A DNA stretch of 64,000 nt from Candidatus Flavonifractor intestinipullorum (GCA_019118925.1 DWYC01000049.1:1-64000), one strand, 5' to 3'. Numbered from the stretch's first letter, positions 7,401 to 15,876 are shown. Numbers and translations are program-made. Notes: generated by a model from the sequence alone, not told the origin.

Positions 7401-7889
7401 TTAAAGTTTCCTGAAAAGAGGCAGCCCGGCGGCCCAGGCGCGCAGGGCCTCCAGGTCATCCCCGTCCGGGTGGGGGAGCGCGGCGTCAAACATGGCCACC
7501 TTGTCATCCAGGCCCGCCGCGGCATAGCGCTCCCGCACGGCGGGGGGCATCTTCCCCTGACAGAGGAAGCCGGGCAGGAGGACGTTGTCCGGCGGGACAT
7601 GCCGGGCCGCCCGGTCCAGCACAGCGTGAAAATAGGCGGCGCTGCCGCCGAATCCGGCGGTTCCGAAGAGGGCCACGGTCCTCCCGTGGAGGCCGGCGAG
7701 AAAGGCGGAGAGCTCCGGGGAGCAGTCCCCCTTGTCGGTCCAGAACCCGGCCAGGACCAGAGGGGTCTCGGGAATTTCCGGGACGGGAGGGCCGAAGTAG
7801 CGGCATGCCTCCTCCGGGAGACAGCGGCGCAGGGTGCGGGCCAGAAGGGCGGTGTTTCCGGTGCGGCTGGTGTAGACAATGGAATACAT
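7401..7889 (-). CDS. Flavodoxin-family protein
   Basis: Small flavodoxin-like electron carrier or FMN-binding protein, 162 residues. The N-terminus MYSIVYTSRTGNTALLARTL has the phosphate-binding T-x-T-G-N type loop (TSRTGNT) of flavodoxins. The later segments VALFGTAGFGG and VLLPGFLCQGKMPPAVRERY match the flavin-loop and lid regions of flavodoxin-fold reductases. The start at 7889 has GGAGG seven bases upstream; the frame open further upstream is in the promoter/terminator zone. No dedicated reductase partner is adjacent, so its electron donor and acceptor are unknown. Confidence 0.8.
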   Translation of the reverse strand: MYSIVYTSRTGNTALLARTLRRCLPEEACRYFGPPVPEIPETPLVLAGFWTDKGDCSPELSAFLAGLHGRTVALFGTAGFGGSAAYFHAVLDRAARHVPPDNVLLPGFLCQGKMPPAVRERYAAAGLDDKVAMFDAALPHPDGDDLEALRAWAAGLPLFRKL

Positions 7890-7935
7890 GATGAAACCTC
7901 CAGACATGGATGCCGGTAAAAGCACGTTCGACTTC

Positions 7936-7964
7936 AGCATACCCCGGCGGGCGCCCCTTGTCAA
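7936..7964 (-). promoter_or_regulatory. Promoter of the flavodoxin gene, inside the ypeB terminator
   Basis: Minus strand: perfect TTGACA (7964-7959), 17-bp spacer, TATGCT (7941-7936). The spacer and -35 box are formed from the arm and loop of the hairpin at 7942-7985. Confidence 0.7.
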
Positions 7965-7985
7965 GGCTGACAGGGGCCCGCCGGG
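7942..7985 (-). terminator. Hairpin terminator after ypeB
   Basis: CCCCGGCGGGCGCCCCTTGTC and GACAGGGGCCCGCCGGGG pair with one small mismatch around AAGGCT, just after the ypeB stop. It has no clean T-run but is very stable. Confidence 0.6.
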
Positions 7986-7993
7986 GCGCCGCG

Positions 7994-9361
7994 CTACCGG
8001 ACCAGAGTGCCGCTCTCATCCTCCAGCAGCAGGAGAATCTGCTCCTCCTCCCCGGTCTGGGCGTCCACGTAGATGAGGCAGTGCTCTCCGGCGGCAGTCT
8101 CGCACTGGAACTCATAACAGAGCACCTCGTACGCTCCGGCGGTGGGAATGACGGCCAGGCGGCTGTTCTGAATGGTCAGCCCGCCCCCCACCTGACGCTG
8201 GGCCTGTTCCCGGGTGACGGCGGGGGCGGGCAGGTCCCGCAGGGTGTGGCTCATGAGATAGTTCCGGGCCTCGAAGCCCACGATGGAGCCGGTGTCCAGG
8301 GCCACGGTCACCTTGATGAGGTCGGGGTAGCAGACGGCGCCGTCCTGGACCGAGGCGAAATTGACGGTCAGCCGCCCCTCCTGCTCCATGAAATAGGTCT
8401 CCGCCATGCCGGGGTAACCCAGCGCCTCCAACTGCCGGGCGGCCAGGGCTACCCCCTCCTCCTGGGAGAGCCGGGCGGGCCCCACGGCGCGGGAGTTGAG
8501 GACCGAGAGCACCCGGCCGCCGGTCCGGGTCACCTCCACCCAGACCTCCCCGCCGTCCACCACGGCGGAAAAGCCGTAGGTGGGGAGGGCGCCGTTCCCC
8601 TCCGACGTGGGGGAGAAGAGCGCGGGGGAGAGGGAGAAGAACCGGGCGGCGGCGGCCTGGGCCTCCTCCCGGGAGACCTCCTCCAGCCCCTCCAGGGCCA
8701 GGGCGGCGCGGCCGGAGAGGTGGTCGGAGAAGGGGCCGTCGTAGATGAGGGTGGGCAATTCGGAGAACTGCGCTTCAATATCCTGGTAGGTGGTGCCCGA
8801 CGCCTCCCCCGCGCCGCCGCCGTCGGTCCGGGAGAGCTGGTCCTGAGCCGCGTACAGGTCCTCCGGCTCCAGAGTCCCGGCGTACAGGTCCCCCTGAATC
8901 TCCTGGAGGGAGAGGGAGAGGCGCTCCGCCCGCCCGGACAGGTCGGAGAGGGTGTCCCACTCCGCCTGGCTCAGCTCCTCTCCGGCGTCCCGGGCGAGAG
9001 AGATGGCGTAGTCCCCGGTTTTGGCCAGAAAGGCGGCCGTCTGGGCCAGCTCCACATTGCCGTAGGGGAGATTTCCCAGGGCGGTCTGGGCCGAGAGGGC
9101 CGAACGGAACGCCTGAGCCCAGAGGGCGGCGCGCAGGCTGGGGGAGGTGGCATAGAGCCCCTTCTGAAGGGCGGAGTCCAGCTGCGCCGCGGCGGCGGTG
9201 AGCTCCGAGAAGGCGTACTGGTAGTGCTGCGCCAGGGCCTGTCTGGCCTGCCTGGCCTGGAGCTGGCCCTGGAGAGCCAGACCGGCCAGCACCGCCCCGC
9301 CGGCGGCGAGAAACGAGACGAGCCGGACCCGGGCCCGCCGCCCCGCGAAAAACTGTTTCAA
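7994..9361 (-). CDS. ypeB: Germination protein YpeB
   Basis: Spore protein needed in Bacillus and Clostridia for localisation or stability of the cortex-lytic enzyme SleB. It has one N-terminal membrane helix (LVSFLAAGGAVLAGLALQG), a long helical region, then the signature LPTLIYDGPFSDHLSG and three PepSY-like repeats (for example YGFSAVVDGGEVWVEVTRTGG and LTVNFASVQDGAVCYPDLIKV). Length, 455 residues, matches the family. The start is TTG 9361, with GGAAAGGGG about nine bases upstream; no ATG fits the expected N-terminus. Unusually, sleB is not beside it: the upstream neighbour is divergent. It shows that the organism forms spores. Confidence 0.92.
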   Translation of the reverse strand: MKQFFAGRRARVRLVSFLAAGGAVLAGLALQGQLQARQARQALAQHYQYAFSELTAAAAQLDSALQKGLYATSPSLRAALWAQAFRSALSAQTALGNLPYGNVELAQTAAFLAKTGDYAISLARDAGEELSQAEWDTLSDLSGRAERLSLSLQEIQGDLYAGTLEPEDLYAAQDQLSRTDGGGAGEASGTTYQDIEAQFSELPTLIYDGPFSDHLSGRAALALEGLEEVSREEAQAAAARFFSLSPALFSPTSEGNGALPTYGFSAVVDGGEVWVEVTRTGGRVLSVLNSRAVGPARLSQEEGVALAARQLEALGYPGMAETYFMEQEGRLTVNFASVQDGAVCYPDLIKVTVALDTGSIVGFEARNYLMSHTLRDLPAPAVTREQAQRQVGGGLTIQNSRLAVIPTAGAYEVLCYEFQCETAAGEHCLIYVDAQTGEEEQILLLLEDESGTLVR

Positions 9362-9474
9362 AGGAAAACGCCCCTTTCCGCTGGAATGGCTTTAGTGTGC
9401 GCGGCGGCGCGGGTTTTAACGGAAAAACAGGGCGTTAAATTTTGGACGGGCACAAAAAGACGAAAAGAGCCCGC

Positions 9475-9503
9475 TTGCGCGGCGGGAAAAGTGTTGCTAT
9501 ACT
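9475..9503 (+). promoter_or_regulatory. Promoter of the FHA-FtsW gene
   Basis: TTGCGC (9475-9480), 17-bp spacer, TATACT (9498-9503), 24 bases before the GTG start at 9527. Confidence 0.65.
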
Positions 9504-9526
9504 GTGGGGAGAAAGGAGGGGACGCC

Positions 9527-11344
9527 GTGGAATCGGTACTGACCCTGTTAAACGCCCCGCTGGAGGCGCTCCTCGCCCTTCCGGTGGAGTATCCGCACCT
9601 GGCAGACTGGTATACCGCCGTGACCCGGTTTGTGTTTCCGCTCTTGGCCGTGGGCATTCTGGCGGGGGCCATCCGCTCCCTGTGGCGGGTGAAGCACCTG
9701 AGCGAGGTGTGGGCCTACCTGACCCTTCCCAACGGGGCCAGCGAGCCCCTGAGGCACTGGGAGAACATTTTGGGCCGGGGGACGGCCTGCGACGTGGTGC
9801 TCAACTACCCCTCGGTTTCCCGGCAGCACGCCGCCCTCATCCGGGACGGGGACGAGGCCTGGACGGTCCACGACCTGGGCTCCAAAGGGGGCGTGACGGT
9901 GAACGGCCGGGCGGTGGAGGGGAGCACCGCCGTCTTTTATGGGGATGTGATCGCCATGGGAGGCGTGGAGACGGTGCTCCTCTCGGTCTCCGCCCAGGAG
10001 ATGGAGGAGCGGCGGCAGCGCCGCCGGATTCTGGAGCGGCCCTCGTCGCCCTGGCTGCCCCTGGTGCTGCTGACGGTGTTTCAGCTTTTGACGGTGATTC
10101 AGCTCATCATCGCCGAGGACGGGGCGGCCACCGCCGTGCTGCCCCTCACCTTCTGGTGCCTGAGCGGGTGCATGTGGATCTATTTCCTCCTGCTGCGGGC
10201 CTCCCGGCGGGTGGGCTTTGAGATGGAGCTCATCGCCTTTTTCCTGTGCACCCTCTCGCTCTCGGTGACGGCCTCGTCGGCCCCCTCGGCTCTGCCCAAA
10301 CAGCTCATCGCCATGCTGCTGGGGCTGGTGCTCTTTGTGGTGCTGGGCATTTTCCTGCGGGATCTGGAGCGGGCCAAGCGCATCCGCTGGCTGATGGCTG
10401 CCGGGGCCATCGGCCTTCTGGGCCTGACGGTGGTGGCGGGCAATGTGAAGTACGGCGCGGCCAACTGGATCAGCGTCTTCGGCGTGTCATTCCAGCCTTC
10501 GGAGGTGGCCAAGATCTGCTACATCTTCGCCGGCTCGGCCACGCTGGAGCGGCTCTTCCGCAAACGCAACCTGGGACTGTTCATCCTGCTCACCGGGGTG
10601 TGCCTGGCCTGCCTGGCCTATATGAGCGATTTCGGCACGGCGGCCATCTTCTTTGTGACGTTCCTGGTCATCGCCTACCTGCGCTCGGGAGACTGGGCCA
10701 CGCTGTCCCTCATCTGCGGGGGCGCGCTGTGCGGGGCCTTTGTGCTCTTCAGTATGCGCCCGTATATTCTCCGGCGCTTTGCCACCTGGGGCCACGCCTG
10801 GGAGAACGCCTCCACCGGCGGTTTTCAGCAGACCCGGGCCATGTCGGCGGCGGCCTCCGGGGGCCTGGTGGGGGTGGGCGCCGGGGAGGGCTGGCTGCCC
10901 GGCGTGGCGGCGGCCGACACCGACCTGGTGTTCGGGATGCTCTGCGAGGAGTGGGGCCTGATTGTGGCGGTGCTGTCCGTGTGCTGCATCGTGACGCTGG
11001 CGGTGTTTGCCGTGCGGGCCTGCCGTGCGGGCCGGTCCAGCTTTTATGTCATTGCCGCCTGCGCGGCCACCTCCATGATGGTCTTTCAGACGGCGCTGAA
11101 CGTGCTGGGGGCCATGGATATCCTGCCCCTCACTGGGGTGACCTTCCCCTTTGTGTCCAACGGCGGTTCGTCCATGCTCTCCTCCTGGGGCCTGCTGGCC
11201 TTTTTGAAGGCCACCGACACCCGGCAGAACGCCAGCTTCGCCATCCGCCTGCCCGACCGGCGGAAGGAGCGGCGCAGCGATCCCCTCTCCCGGCGGGAGG
11301 GGCCGCCGGAGCCGGAGGGAGACGGGGCGCTCTGGAGCGAATAG
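9527..11344 (+). CDS. FHA-domain FtsW/RodA/SpoVE-family protein
   Basis: SEDS-family membrane protein, the glycosyltransferase that polymerises lipid II during elongation, division or spore cortex synthesis. After one N-terminal helix comes an FHA domain at about residues 60-155 (ILGRGTACDVVLNYPSVSRQ, then LGSKGGVTVNG), which binds phosphothreonine. Ten helices follow, with SEDS signatures FQPSEVAKI and DILPLTGVTFPFVSNGGSS. The start is GTG 9527 with AAAGGAGG upstream; a longer frame into the ypeB antisense strand is spurious. The next gene, a transpeptidase, lies nine bases downstream, giving the usual SEDS-bPBP pair. The fused FHA domain suggests control by Ser/Thr kinases such as PrkC. Confidence 0.92.
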   Translation: MESVLTLLNAPLEALLALPVEYPHLADWYTAVTRFVFPLLAVGILAGAIRSLWRVKHLSEVWAYLTLPNGASEPLRHWENILGRGTACDVVLNYPSVSRQHAALIRDGDEAWTVHDLGSKGGVTVNGRAVEGSTAVFYGDVIAMGGVETVLLSVSAQEMEERRQRRRILERPSSPWLPLVLLTVFQLLTVIQLIIAEDGAATAVLPLTFWCLSGCMWIYFLLLRASRRVGFEMELIAFFLCTLSLSVTASSAPSALPKQLIAMLLGLVLFVVLGIFLRDLERAKRIRWLMAAGAIGLLGLTVVAGNVKYGAANWISVFGVSFQPSEVAKICYIFAGSATLERLFRKRNLGLFILLTGVCLACLAYMSDFGTAAIFFVTFLVIAYLRSGDWATLSLICGGALCGAFVLFSMRPYILRRFATWGHAWENASTGGFQQTRAMSAAASGGLVGVGAGEGWLPGVAAADTDLVFGMLCEEWGLIVAVLSVCCIVTLAVFAVRACRAGRSSFYVIAACAATSMMVFQTALNVLGAMDILPLTGVTFPFVSNGGSSMLSSWGLLAFLKATDTRQNASFAIRLPDRRKERRSDPLSRREGPPEPEGDGALWSE

Positions 11345-11353
11345 GAGGAACTC

Positions 11354-12721
11354 ATGCGTAAAATCGAAAAACGGGCGCTGGTCTGCCTTCTCCTGGTGGG
11401 AGCCATGCTGCTGGGACTGGCGGTGTATGTGGTACAGTTTCTGCGCTTTGGAGGGGATTGGGCCTCCTTCGCGTCCAACCGGCATCTCTACAACAGCCAG
11501 GGGGAGCTGGCGGTGGGCCGGGTGCTGGACCGGGATGGGGACGTGCTCTCCTGGGTGGAGAACGGCCGCCGGGCCTATTATGCCAATCCCACCGTCCGGG
11601 AGGCCACCCTCCACGCAGTGGGGGACGCCCAGGGAAAGATCGGCACCGGGGCCCTGGTGGCCTTTGCCGACAAGCTCTCCGGCTACAACCTGCTCACCGG
11701 GGCCTACAGTCTGGACGGCGGGGGGAACGACCTGTACCTCACCCTCGACGCCCGGCTCAACTACATCGCCTATCAGGCCCTGGGGGGCAAAAAGGGGGCG
11801 GTGGGGGTCTACAACTATGAGACGGGCGAGGTCCTGTGCATGGTCTCCACCCCCACCTATGACCCGCTGAACCCGCCGGAGATCGCGGAGGGGGACGAGC
11901 GGTATGACGGCGTGTACCTCAACCGCTTCCTGTCGGGGACGTTCACGCCGGGCTCCATTTTCAAGACGGTGACCCTCACCGCCGCCATGGAGAACCTGCC
12001 CGATCTCTTCTCCCGGACCTTCACCTGTACCGGCTCCACCGTGGTGGGCGGGCAGACCGTCACCTGTCCCTATGCCCACGGGGAGATGGACATCGCCGGG
12101 GCGTTTGCCAACTCCTGCAACGGGGTGTTCGGCCGGCTGGCCGCCGAGCTGGGGGGCGAGACCCTGGCGCGCTATGTGGACCAGGCGGGCCTCACCAGCC
12201 GCTATTCGGTCAGCGGCATCTCCACCGCGGCGGGGAGCTTTTCCGCCGGCGGCGGGGATGGGGACCTGGCCTGGGCCGGCGTGGGCCAGGGCAGCGATCT
12301 GGTCAACCCCTGCGCCATGATGGTCTGGATGGGGGCGGTGGCCAACGGCGGCCGGGCGGCGGTGCCGCGGCTCATCCTGCGCACCGAGAGCCCTTCGGGC
12401 CTGCCCGCCTCCCTGGAGAGGAGCGAGCGCACGGGGACGCTGATCGACGGGGAGACCGCCCGGACCCTCGCGGAGCTCATGGCCAACAACGTACAGCAGA
12501 CCTACGGCTCCGGCCGTTTTCCCAATATGGACCTGTGCGCCAAGTCGGGCACCGGAGAGGTGGGGGGCGGCAAGGCCCCCAACGCCTGGTTTGCCGGCTT
12601 CCTGCGCAATGAGGACGCGCCCTATGCCTTCATCGTCCTGGTGGAGGAGGGAGGTAGCGGCGCGGACACGGCGGGCAATGTGGCGGCCCAGGTGCTGGAC
12701 GCCCTGGTGAATGGCTATTAA
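11354..12721 (+). CDS. Class B penicillin-binding protein (peptidoglycan transpeptidase)
   Basis: Cross-links peptidoglycan outside the membrane and is the partner of the preceding SEDS protein. It has a short cytoplasmic start, one helix (LVCLLLVGAMLLGLAVYVV) and a transpeptidase domain with all three active-site motifs: SxxK in TPGSIFKT, SxN in NSCNG and KSGTGE for the KTG box. Length is 455 residues, short for class B, without a large N-terminal dimerisation domain, like the PbpA-type proteins paired with FtsW in Clostridia and Actinobacteria. GGAGG precedes the ATG closely. Whether it serves elongation, division or sporulation is not decidable here. Confidence 0.92.
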   Translation: MRKIEKRALVCLLLVGAMLLGLAVYVVQFLRFGGDWASFASNRHLYNSQGELAVGRVLDRDGDVLSWVENGRRAYYANPTVREATLHAVGDAQGKIGTGALVAFADKLSGYNLLTGAYSLDGGGNDLYLTLDARLNYIAYQALGGKKGAVGVYNYETGEVLCMVSTPTYDPLNPPEIAEGDERYDGVYLNRFLSGTFTPGSIFKTVTLTAAMENLPDLFSRTFTCTGSTVVGGQTVTCPYAHGEMDIAGAFANSCNGVFGRLAAELGGETLARYVDQAGLTSRYSVSGISTAAGSFSAGGGDGDLAWAGVGQGSDLVNPCAMMVWMGAVANGGRAAVPRLILRTESPSGLPASLERSERTGTLIDGETARTLAELMANNVQQTYGSGRFPNMDLCAKSGTGEVGGGKAPNAWFAGFLRNEDAPYAFIVLVEEGGSGADTAGNVAAQVLDALVNGY

Positions 12722-12740
12722 AAGAAGGAAGGTATTTTAC

Positions 12741-13235
12741 ATGTTTCGACCCATGAGAAGAAACCGGCAGCAGCTCTCCCAGACGGAGTGCGAGGCCATT
12801 TTGAAGGAGGGGACCTCCGGCGTGCTGGCGGTGGAGGGGGATGAGGGCTACCCCTACGCGGTGCCTCTGAGCTATCTCTACGAGGACGGGAAGCTCTACT
12901 TCCACTGCGCCAAGAGCGGCCACAAGCTGGACGCCCTGCGGAGAAATCCCAAGGTCTCCTTCTGCGTCATCGGCCAGGACCAGATTTCGCCCCAGGAGTA
13001 CACCACCTATTTCCGCAGCGTCATCCTCTTCGGGACGGCCCGGGAGCTGGAGGACGAGGGGGAGAAGTACGCCGCCGTGGAGCGCCTGGCCCTGAAGTAT
13101 GCCCCCGACGACCCGCCGGCGCGCCGGGAGGCGTACATCCGGAAGGAGTATGACCTCCTCTGCATGGTGGAGGTGGCGGTGGAGCACGTGACCGGCAAGG
13201 AGTGCATTGAGCTCGTCCGCAAGCGGGAAAAATAA
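12741..13235 (+). CDS. Pyridoxamine 5'-phosphate oxidase-family (NimA-like) flavin protein
   Basis: Split-barrel FMN-binding protein of 164 residues. It starts MFRPMRRNRQQLSQTECEAI, then shows the family pattern GVLAVEGDEGYPYAVPLSYLYEDG and YFHCAKSGHKLDALR, typical of the group annotated as 5-nitroimidazole resistance (Nim) or HugZ-like proteins. The ATG at 12741 has AAGGAAGG eight bases upstream; the ATG at 12711 lies in the preceding gene. It follows the transpeptidase by 19 bases and may be cotranscribed. Nim activity is not implied by family membership; most relatives are unstudied. Confidence 0.85.
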   Translation: MFRPMRRNRQQLSQTECEAILKEGTSGVLAVEGDEGYPYAVPLSYLYEDGKLYFHCAKSGHKLDALRRNPKVSFCVIGQDQISPQEYTTYFRSVILFGTARELEDEGEKYAAVERLALKYAPDDPPARREAYIRKEYDLLCMVEVAVEHVTGKECIELVRKREK

Positions 13236-13257
13236 AAAACGCCCCGAAGGGCGCAGA

Positions 13258-13288
13258 AACGGCCGGATGGCAGCGCCATCCGGCCGTT
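13258..13288. terminator. Hairpin between convergent genes
   Basis: AACGGCCGGATGGC and GCCATCCGGCCGTT pair perfectly around AGC. It separates the forward flavin-protein gene from the reverse LysR gene; a smaller CGCCC/GGGCG hairpin precedes it. Confidence 0.65.
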
Positions 13289-13315
13289 CAACAGGTTCCG
13301 GCGAAAGGGGTCCGG

Positions 13316-14215
13316 CTAGTCGCCCTGACCGCCCAGGTAGTGCAAGAAGCGCTCCACCGGCGCCGGGGGGCGCTCCGGGGTTACCAGGCAGATGGAGACG
13401 CTCTCCTCGGTGGGGAAGGCGTGAATCCCCTCATAGTCGGCCAGGGGAGAGGCCTCGTCCAGCACGGCGAAGCCGTCCCCGGTGAGCAGCGCGGCAGCCA
13501 GGGCGTCCACCCCGGCCACATACTGCCGCACAGGGGAGAGGCCGTACCGGGTCAGCAGGGCGCGGTGGGCGGCCACATCGGGCGGGAACAGGGAGTGGTC
13601 CAGACAGTAGAGAATCTGCCCCTGAAATTGCGCCGGAGTGGGATGCTCCAGCGCGGCGGCGGGATTGTGCCCGGCGCAGTAGAGACAGGTGCGCAACGTA
13701 CCCACCTCCGCCGTCCGGGTGCGGGAGAGCAGGCCGATGCGGGAGAGGCTCTCGGCGATCTCCCGGGGGAACAGGAGAGCGTCATACCGGCCGGAGCGGA
13801 ACCCCTGACAGAGCTGGAGGGCGGAACCGCCGGAAAAGGCGGGGACGCTCTGAGGACCGGCGCAGCCCAGGTCCCGCCCGATGGACTGGAGCAGGCCCGC
13901 CTGGTCGGCGCCGTCGTAGACTCCCACCGTCAGCCGGGCGGGCCCGCCCTGGGCCCGGGCCCGCAGGGAGGCGAGCAGCCCCTCCAGCCGGTCGGACATC
14001 TCCCGAAAGAGGGCGGCCAGGGCCTCCCCCTCCCGGGTGGGGGTGAGCACAGGCTCCTCGACCTCCCAGAGGGGTACGTCCAGATTCCGCTCCAGCGCGG
14101 AGACCTGCTCCCGGACCAGGGGGGGCGAAAGGCTGAGCTGCTGGGCGGCCTGGGTCCAGCTGCGGGTCCCCACCGCCGCCAAAAAACAGCGCACCTGGGT
14201 ACTGTCAAACTGCAT
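13316..14215 (-). CDS. LysR-family transcriptional regulator
   Basis: 299 residues, standard LTTR length. The N-terminal winged helix-turn-helix is clear: MQFDSTQVRCFLAAVGTRSW, TQAAQQLSLSPPLVREQVSA, LERNLDVPLWEV. The remainder is the periplasmic-binding-like effector domain. AGGAGG lies nine bases before the ATG and a consensus promoter follows upstream on the same strand. It is divergent from pyrH, with 300 bases containing several inverted repeats between them. LTTRs usually control a divergent neighbour and themselves, but pyrH would be an unusual target. Effector unknown. Confidence 0.9.
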   Translation of the reverse strand: MQFDSTQVRCFLAAVGTRSWTQAAQQLSLSPPLVREQVSALERNLDVPLWEVEEPVLTPTREGEALAALFREMSDRLEGLLASLRARAQGGPARLTVGVYDGADQAGLLQSIGRDLGCAGPQSVPAFSGGSALQLCQGFRSGRYDALLFPREIAESLSRIGLLSRTRTAEVGTLRTCLYCAGHNPAAALEHPTPAQFQGQILYCLDHSLFPPDVAAHRALLTRYGLSPVRQYVAGVDALAAALLTGDGFAVLDEASPLADYEGIHAFPTEESVSICLVTPERPPAPVERFLHYLGGQGD

Positions 14216-14276
14216 CAGGGACGTCCTCCTCTCCAGTCATGGGCCGATGGGACGGAAAAGGGCAATCGTTTCTTTT

Positions 14277-14305
14277 ATTATAACATGCCCTCCAGCCGCT
14301 TTCAA
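14277..14305 (-). promoter_or_regulatory. Promoter of the LysR gene
   Basis: Minus strand: TTGAAA (14305-14300), 17-bp spacer, perfect TATAAT (14282-14277). Confidence 0.75.
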
Positions 14306-14333
14306 GGGAAGGAGCGGGGAGACAGGCTCCATA

Positions 14334-14361
14334 ATTCAACAAAACTTTGCTTTTGTTGAAT
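14334..14361. promoter_or_regulatory. 11-bp inverted repeat, candidate LysR operator
   Basis: ATTCAACAAAA (14334-14344) and TTTTGTTGAAT (14351-14361) are perfect complements around CTTTGC. It lies about 28 bases upstream of the LysR -35 box, where LTTR recognition sites usually lie. Confidence 0.45.
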
Positions 14362-14378
14362 AGAACGGAGATAGAATG

Positions 14379-14399
14379 TTTGTTCCGAATGCGAACAAA
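14379..14399. promoter_or_regulatory. Second inverted repeat upstream of pyrH
   Basis: TTTGTTC (14379-14385) and GAACAAA (14393-14399) are perfect complements around seven bases. An AAAAACTTTGTG element at 14404-14415 repeats the AAAACTTTG seen inside the first inverted repeat. The 14216-14516 gap otherwise holds a possible TACAAT (14447-14452) for pyrH with no good -35. Confidence 0.4.
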
Positions 14400-14516
14400 G
14401 TGTAAAAACTTTGTGTTGAGGCCTATGCAAATCGAAGGAAATACGTTACAATACAAGATACGGAACCAGACCGGGGGAGAGACCCCCTGGAAAATCGGAT
14501 AAAGGAGTTGTAGCAC

Positions 14517-15239
14517 ATGAGCGAACCGCAGTACAAGCGGGTCTTATTGAAAATCAGCGGCGAGGCGCTGGCGGGCGAGGCCAGCCGGGGCCTGGACTTC
14601 GGCGTCATCGGCCAGGTCTGTGAGGTCATCCGCCAGTGCGTGAAGATGGGCGTCCAGGTGGGCATCGTCGTGGGCGGCGGCAATTTCTGGCGCGGCGTGA
14701 AGGACGGCGGCGGGCGCATGGAGCGCACCCGGGCCGACCACATGGGGATGCTGGCCACCACGCTGAACTGCCTGGCCCTGGCCGACGTGCTGGAGCAGCT
14801 TGATGTGGAGGTGCGGGTGCAGACCGCCATTGAGATGCGGGCCATTGCCGAGCCCTACATCCGCTCCCGGGCCATCCGGCACCTGGAGAAGGGCCGCGTA
14901 GTCATCTTCGGCTGCGGCACGGGCAACCCCTTCTTCTCCACCGACACGGCGGCGGTACTGCGGGCGGCCGAGATCGGCGCGGACGTGATCCTGCTGGCCA
15001 AGAACATCGACGGCGTGTACAGCGCCGACCCCAACAAGGACCCCAAGGCAGTCAAGTACGACTCCATCAGCTATGACGACGTGCTCGCCCAGCACCTGCA
15101 GGTGATGGACTCCACGGCCACCAGCCTCTCCATGGACAATAAGATCCCCGTCATTCTCTTCGCCCTGAAGGACCCGGAGAATATTCTGCGGGTGCTCCGA
15201 GGGGAGAAGATTGGAACCATTGTAAAGGAGGAACAATAA
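14517..15239 (+). CDS. pyrH: Uridylate (UMP) kinase
   Basis: Phosphorylates UMP to UDP in pyrimidine nucleotide synthesis; cytoplasmic hexamer of the amino-acid-kinase fold. The 240-residue protein begins [20 protein letters not shown], the classic PyrH start, followed by [31 protein letters not shown] and [20 protein letters not shown], all diagnostic. AAAGGAG precedes the ATG by nine bases. It overlaps nothing and is one base from frr. In most Firmicutes rpsB-tsf precede pyrH; here a LysR gene does, so that part of the cluster has been separated. Confidence 0.97.
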   Translation: MSEPQYKRVLLKISGEALAGEASRGLDFGVIGQVCEVIRQCVKMGVQVGIVVGGGNFWRGVKDGGGRMERTRADHMGMLATTLNCLALADVLEQLDVEVRVQTAIEMRAIAEPYIRSRAIRHLEKGRVVIFGCGTGNPFFSTDTAAVLRAAEIGADVILLAKNIDGVYSADPNKDPKAVKYDSISYDDVLAQHLQVMDSTATSLSMDNKIPVILFALKDPENILRVLRGEKIGTIVKEEQ

Positions 15240-15240
15240 G

Positions 15241-15795
15241 ATGAACGCCGTTCATAAGCCCTATGACGAGAAGATGCAGAAGACCATCGAGGTGGTCAAG
15301 AGCGACTTTGCCAGCGTCCGTGCGGGCCGGGCCAACGCCGCCGTGCTGGATAAGATCACGATAGACTACTACGGAAGTCCCTCCCCCATCAACCAGGTGG
15401 CCTCCATCACCTCGCCGGACCCCCGCACGCTGGCCATCCAGCCCTGGGACATGAAGCTCCTCAAGGCCATTGAAAAGGCCATCCAGACCTCCGACCTGGG
15501 CATCAATCCCCAGAACGACGGGCGGGTGATCCGTCTCTCCTTCCCCCAGCTCACGGAGGAGCGGCGCAAGGAGCTCTCCAAGCAGGTGAAGAAGTACGCC
15601 GAGGCGGGCAAAGTGGCCATCCGCAACATCCGCCGGGAGGCGGTGGATACCTACAAGGCCATGAAGAAGAAGTCCGAGATCACCGAGGACGACCTGAAGG
15701 AGTACGAGAAGGAGCTTCAGGACCTGACCGAGAAGCGCTGCAAGCAGATCGACGAGCTTGCCGCCAAGAAGGAAGTGGAGCTCATGGCGGTCTAA
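15241..15795 (+). CDS. frr: Ribosome recycling factor
   Basis: Splits terminated 70S ribosomes together with EF-G. The 184-residue length is typical. Diagnostic stretches are SVRAGRANAAVLDKITIDYY, INQVASITSPDPRTLAIQPW and IRNIRREAVDTYKAMKKKSE. Ends with EVELMAV. It follows pyrH with one intervening base, and AAAGGAGG inside the pyrH end is its ribosome site. Confidence 0.97.
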   Translation: MNAVHKPYDEKMQKTIEVVKSDFASVRAGRANAAVLDKITIDYYGSPSPINQVASITSPDPRTLAIQPWDMKLLKAIEKAIQTSDLGINPQNDGRVIRLSFPQLTEERRKELSKQVKKYAEAGKVAIRNIRREAVDTYKAMKKKSEITEDDLKEYEKELQDLTEKRCKQIDELAAKKEVELMAV

Positions 15796-15876
15796 ACCGG
15801 CCGGAGCGGAACGGGCCTGCGGACAGGCCGGGTGCGGGGCGCGGCGCGCTCCGCACCAAATTCTGATAGGACAGGG

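Noticed and set aside
7910..9526. Upstream extension of the FHA-SEDS frame to 7910
   Set aside because: The extension is antisense to ypeB; the GTG at 9527 has a proper ribosome site and promoter.
12741..13235. Confirmed nitroimidazole resistance gene
   Set aside because: Belongs to the wider split-barrel family; sequence alone does not show Nim activity.
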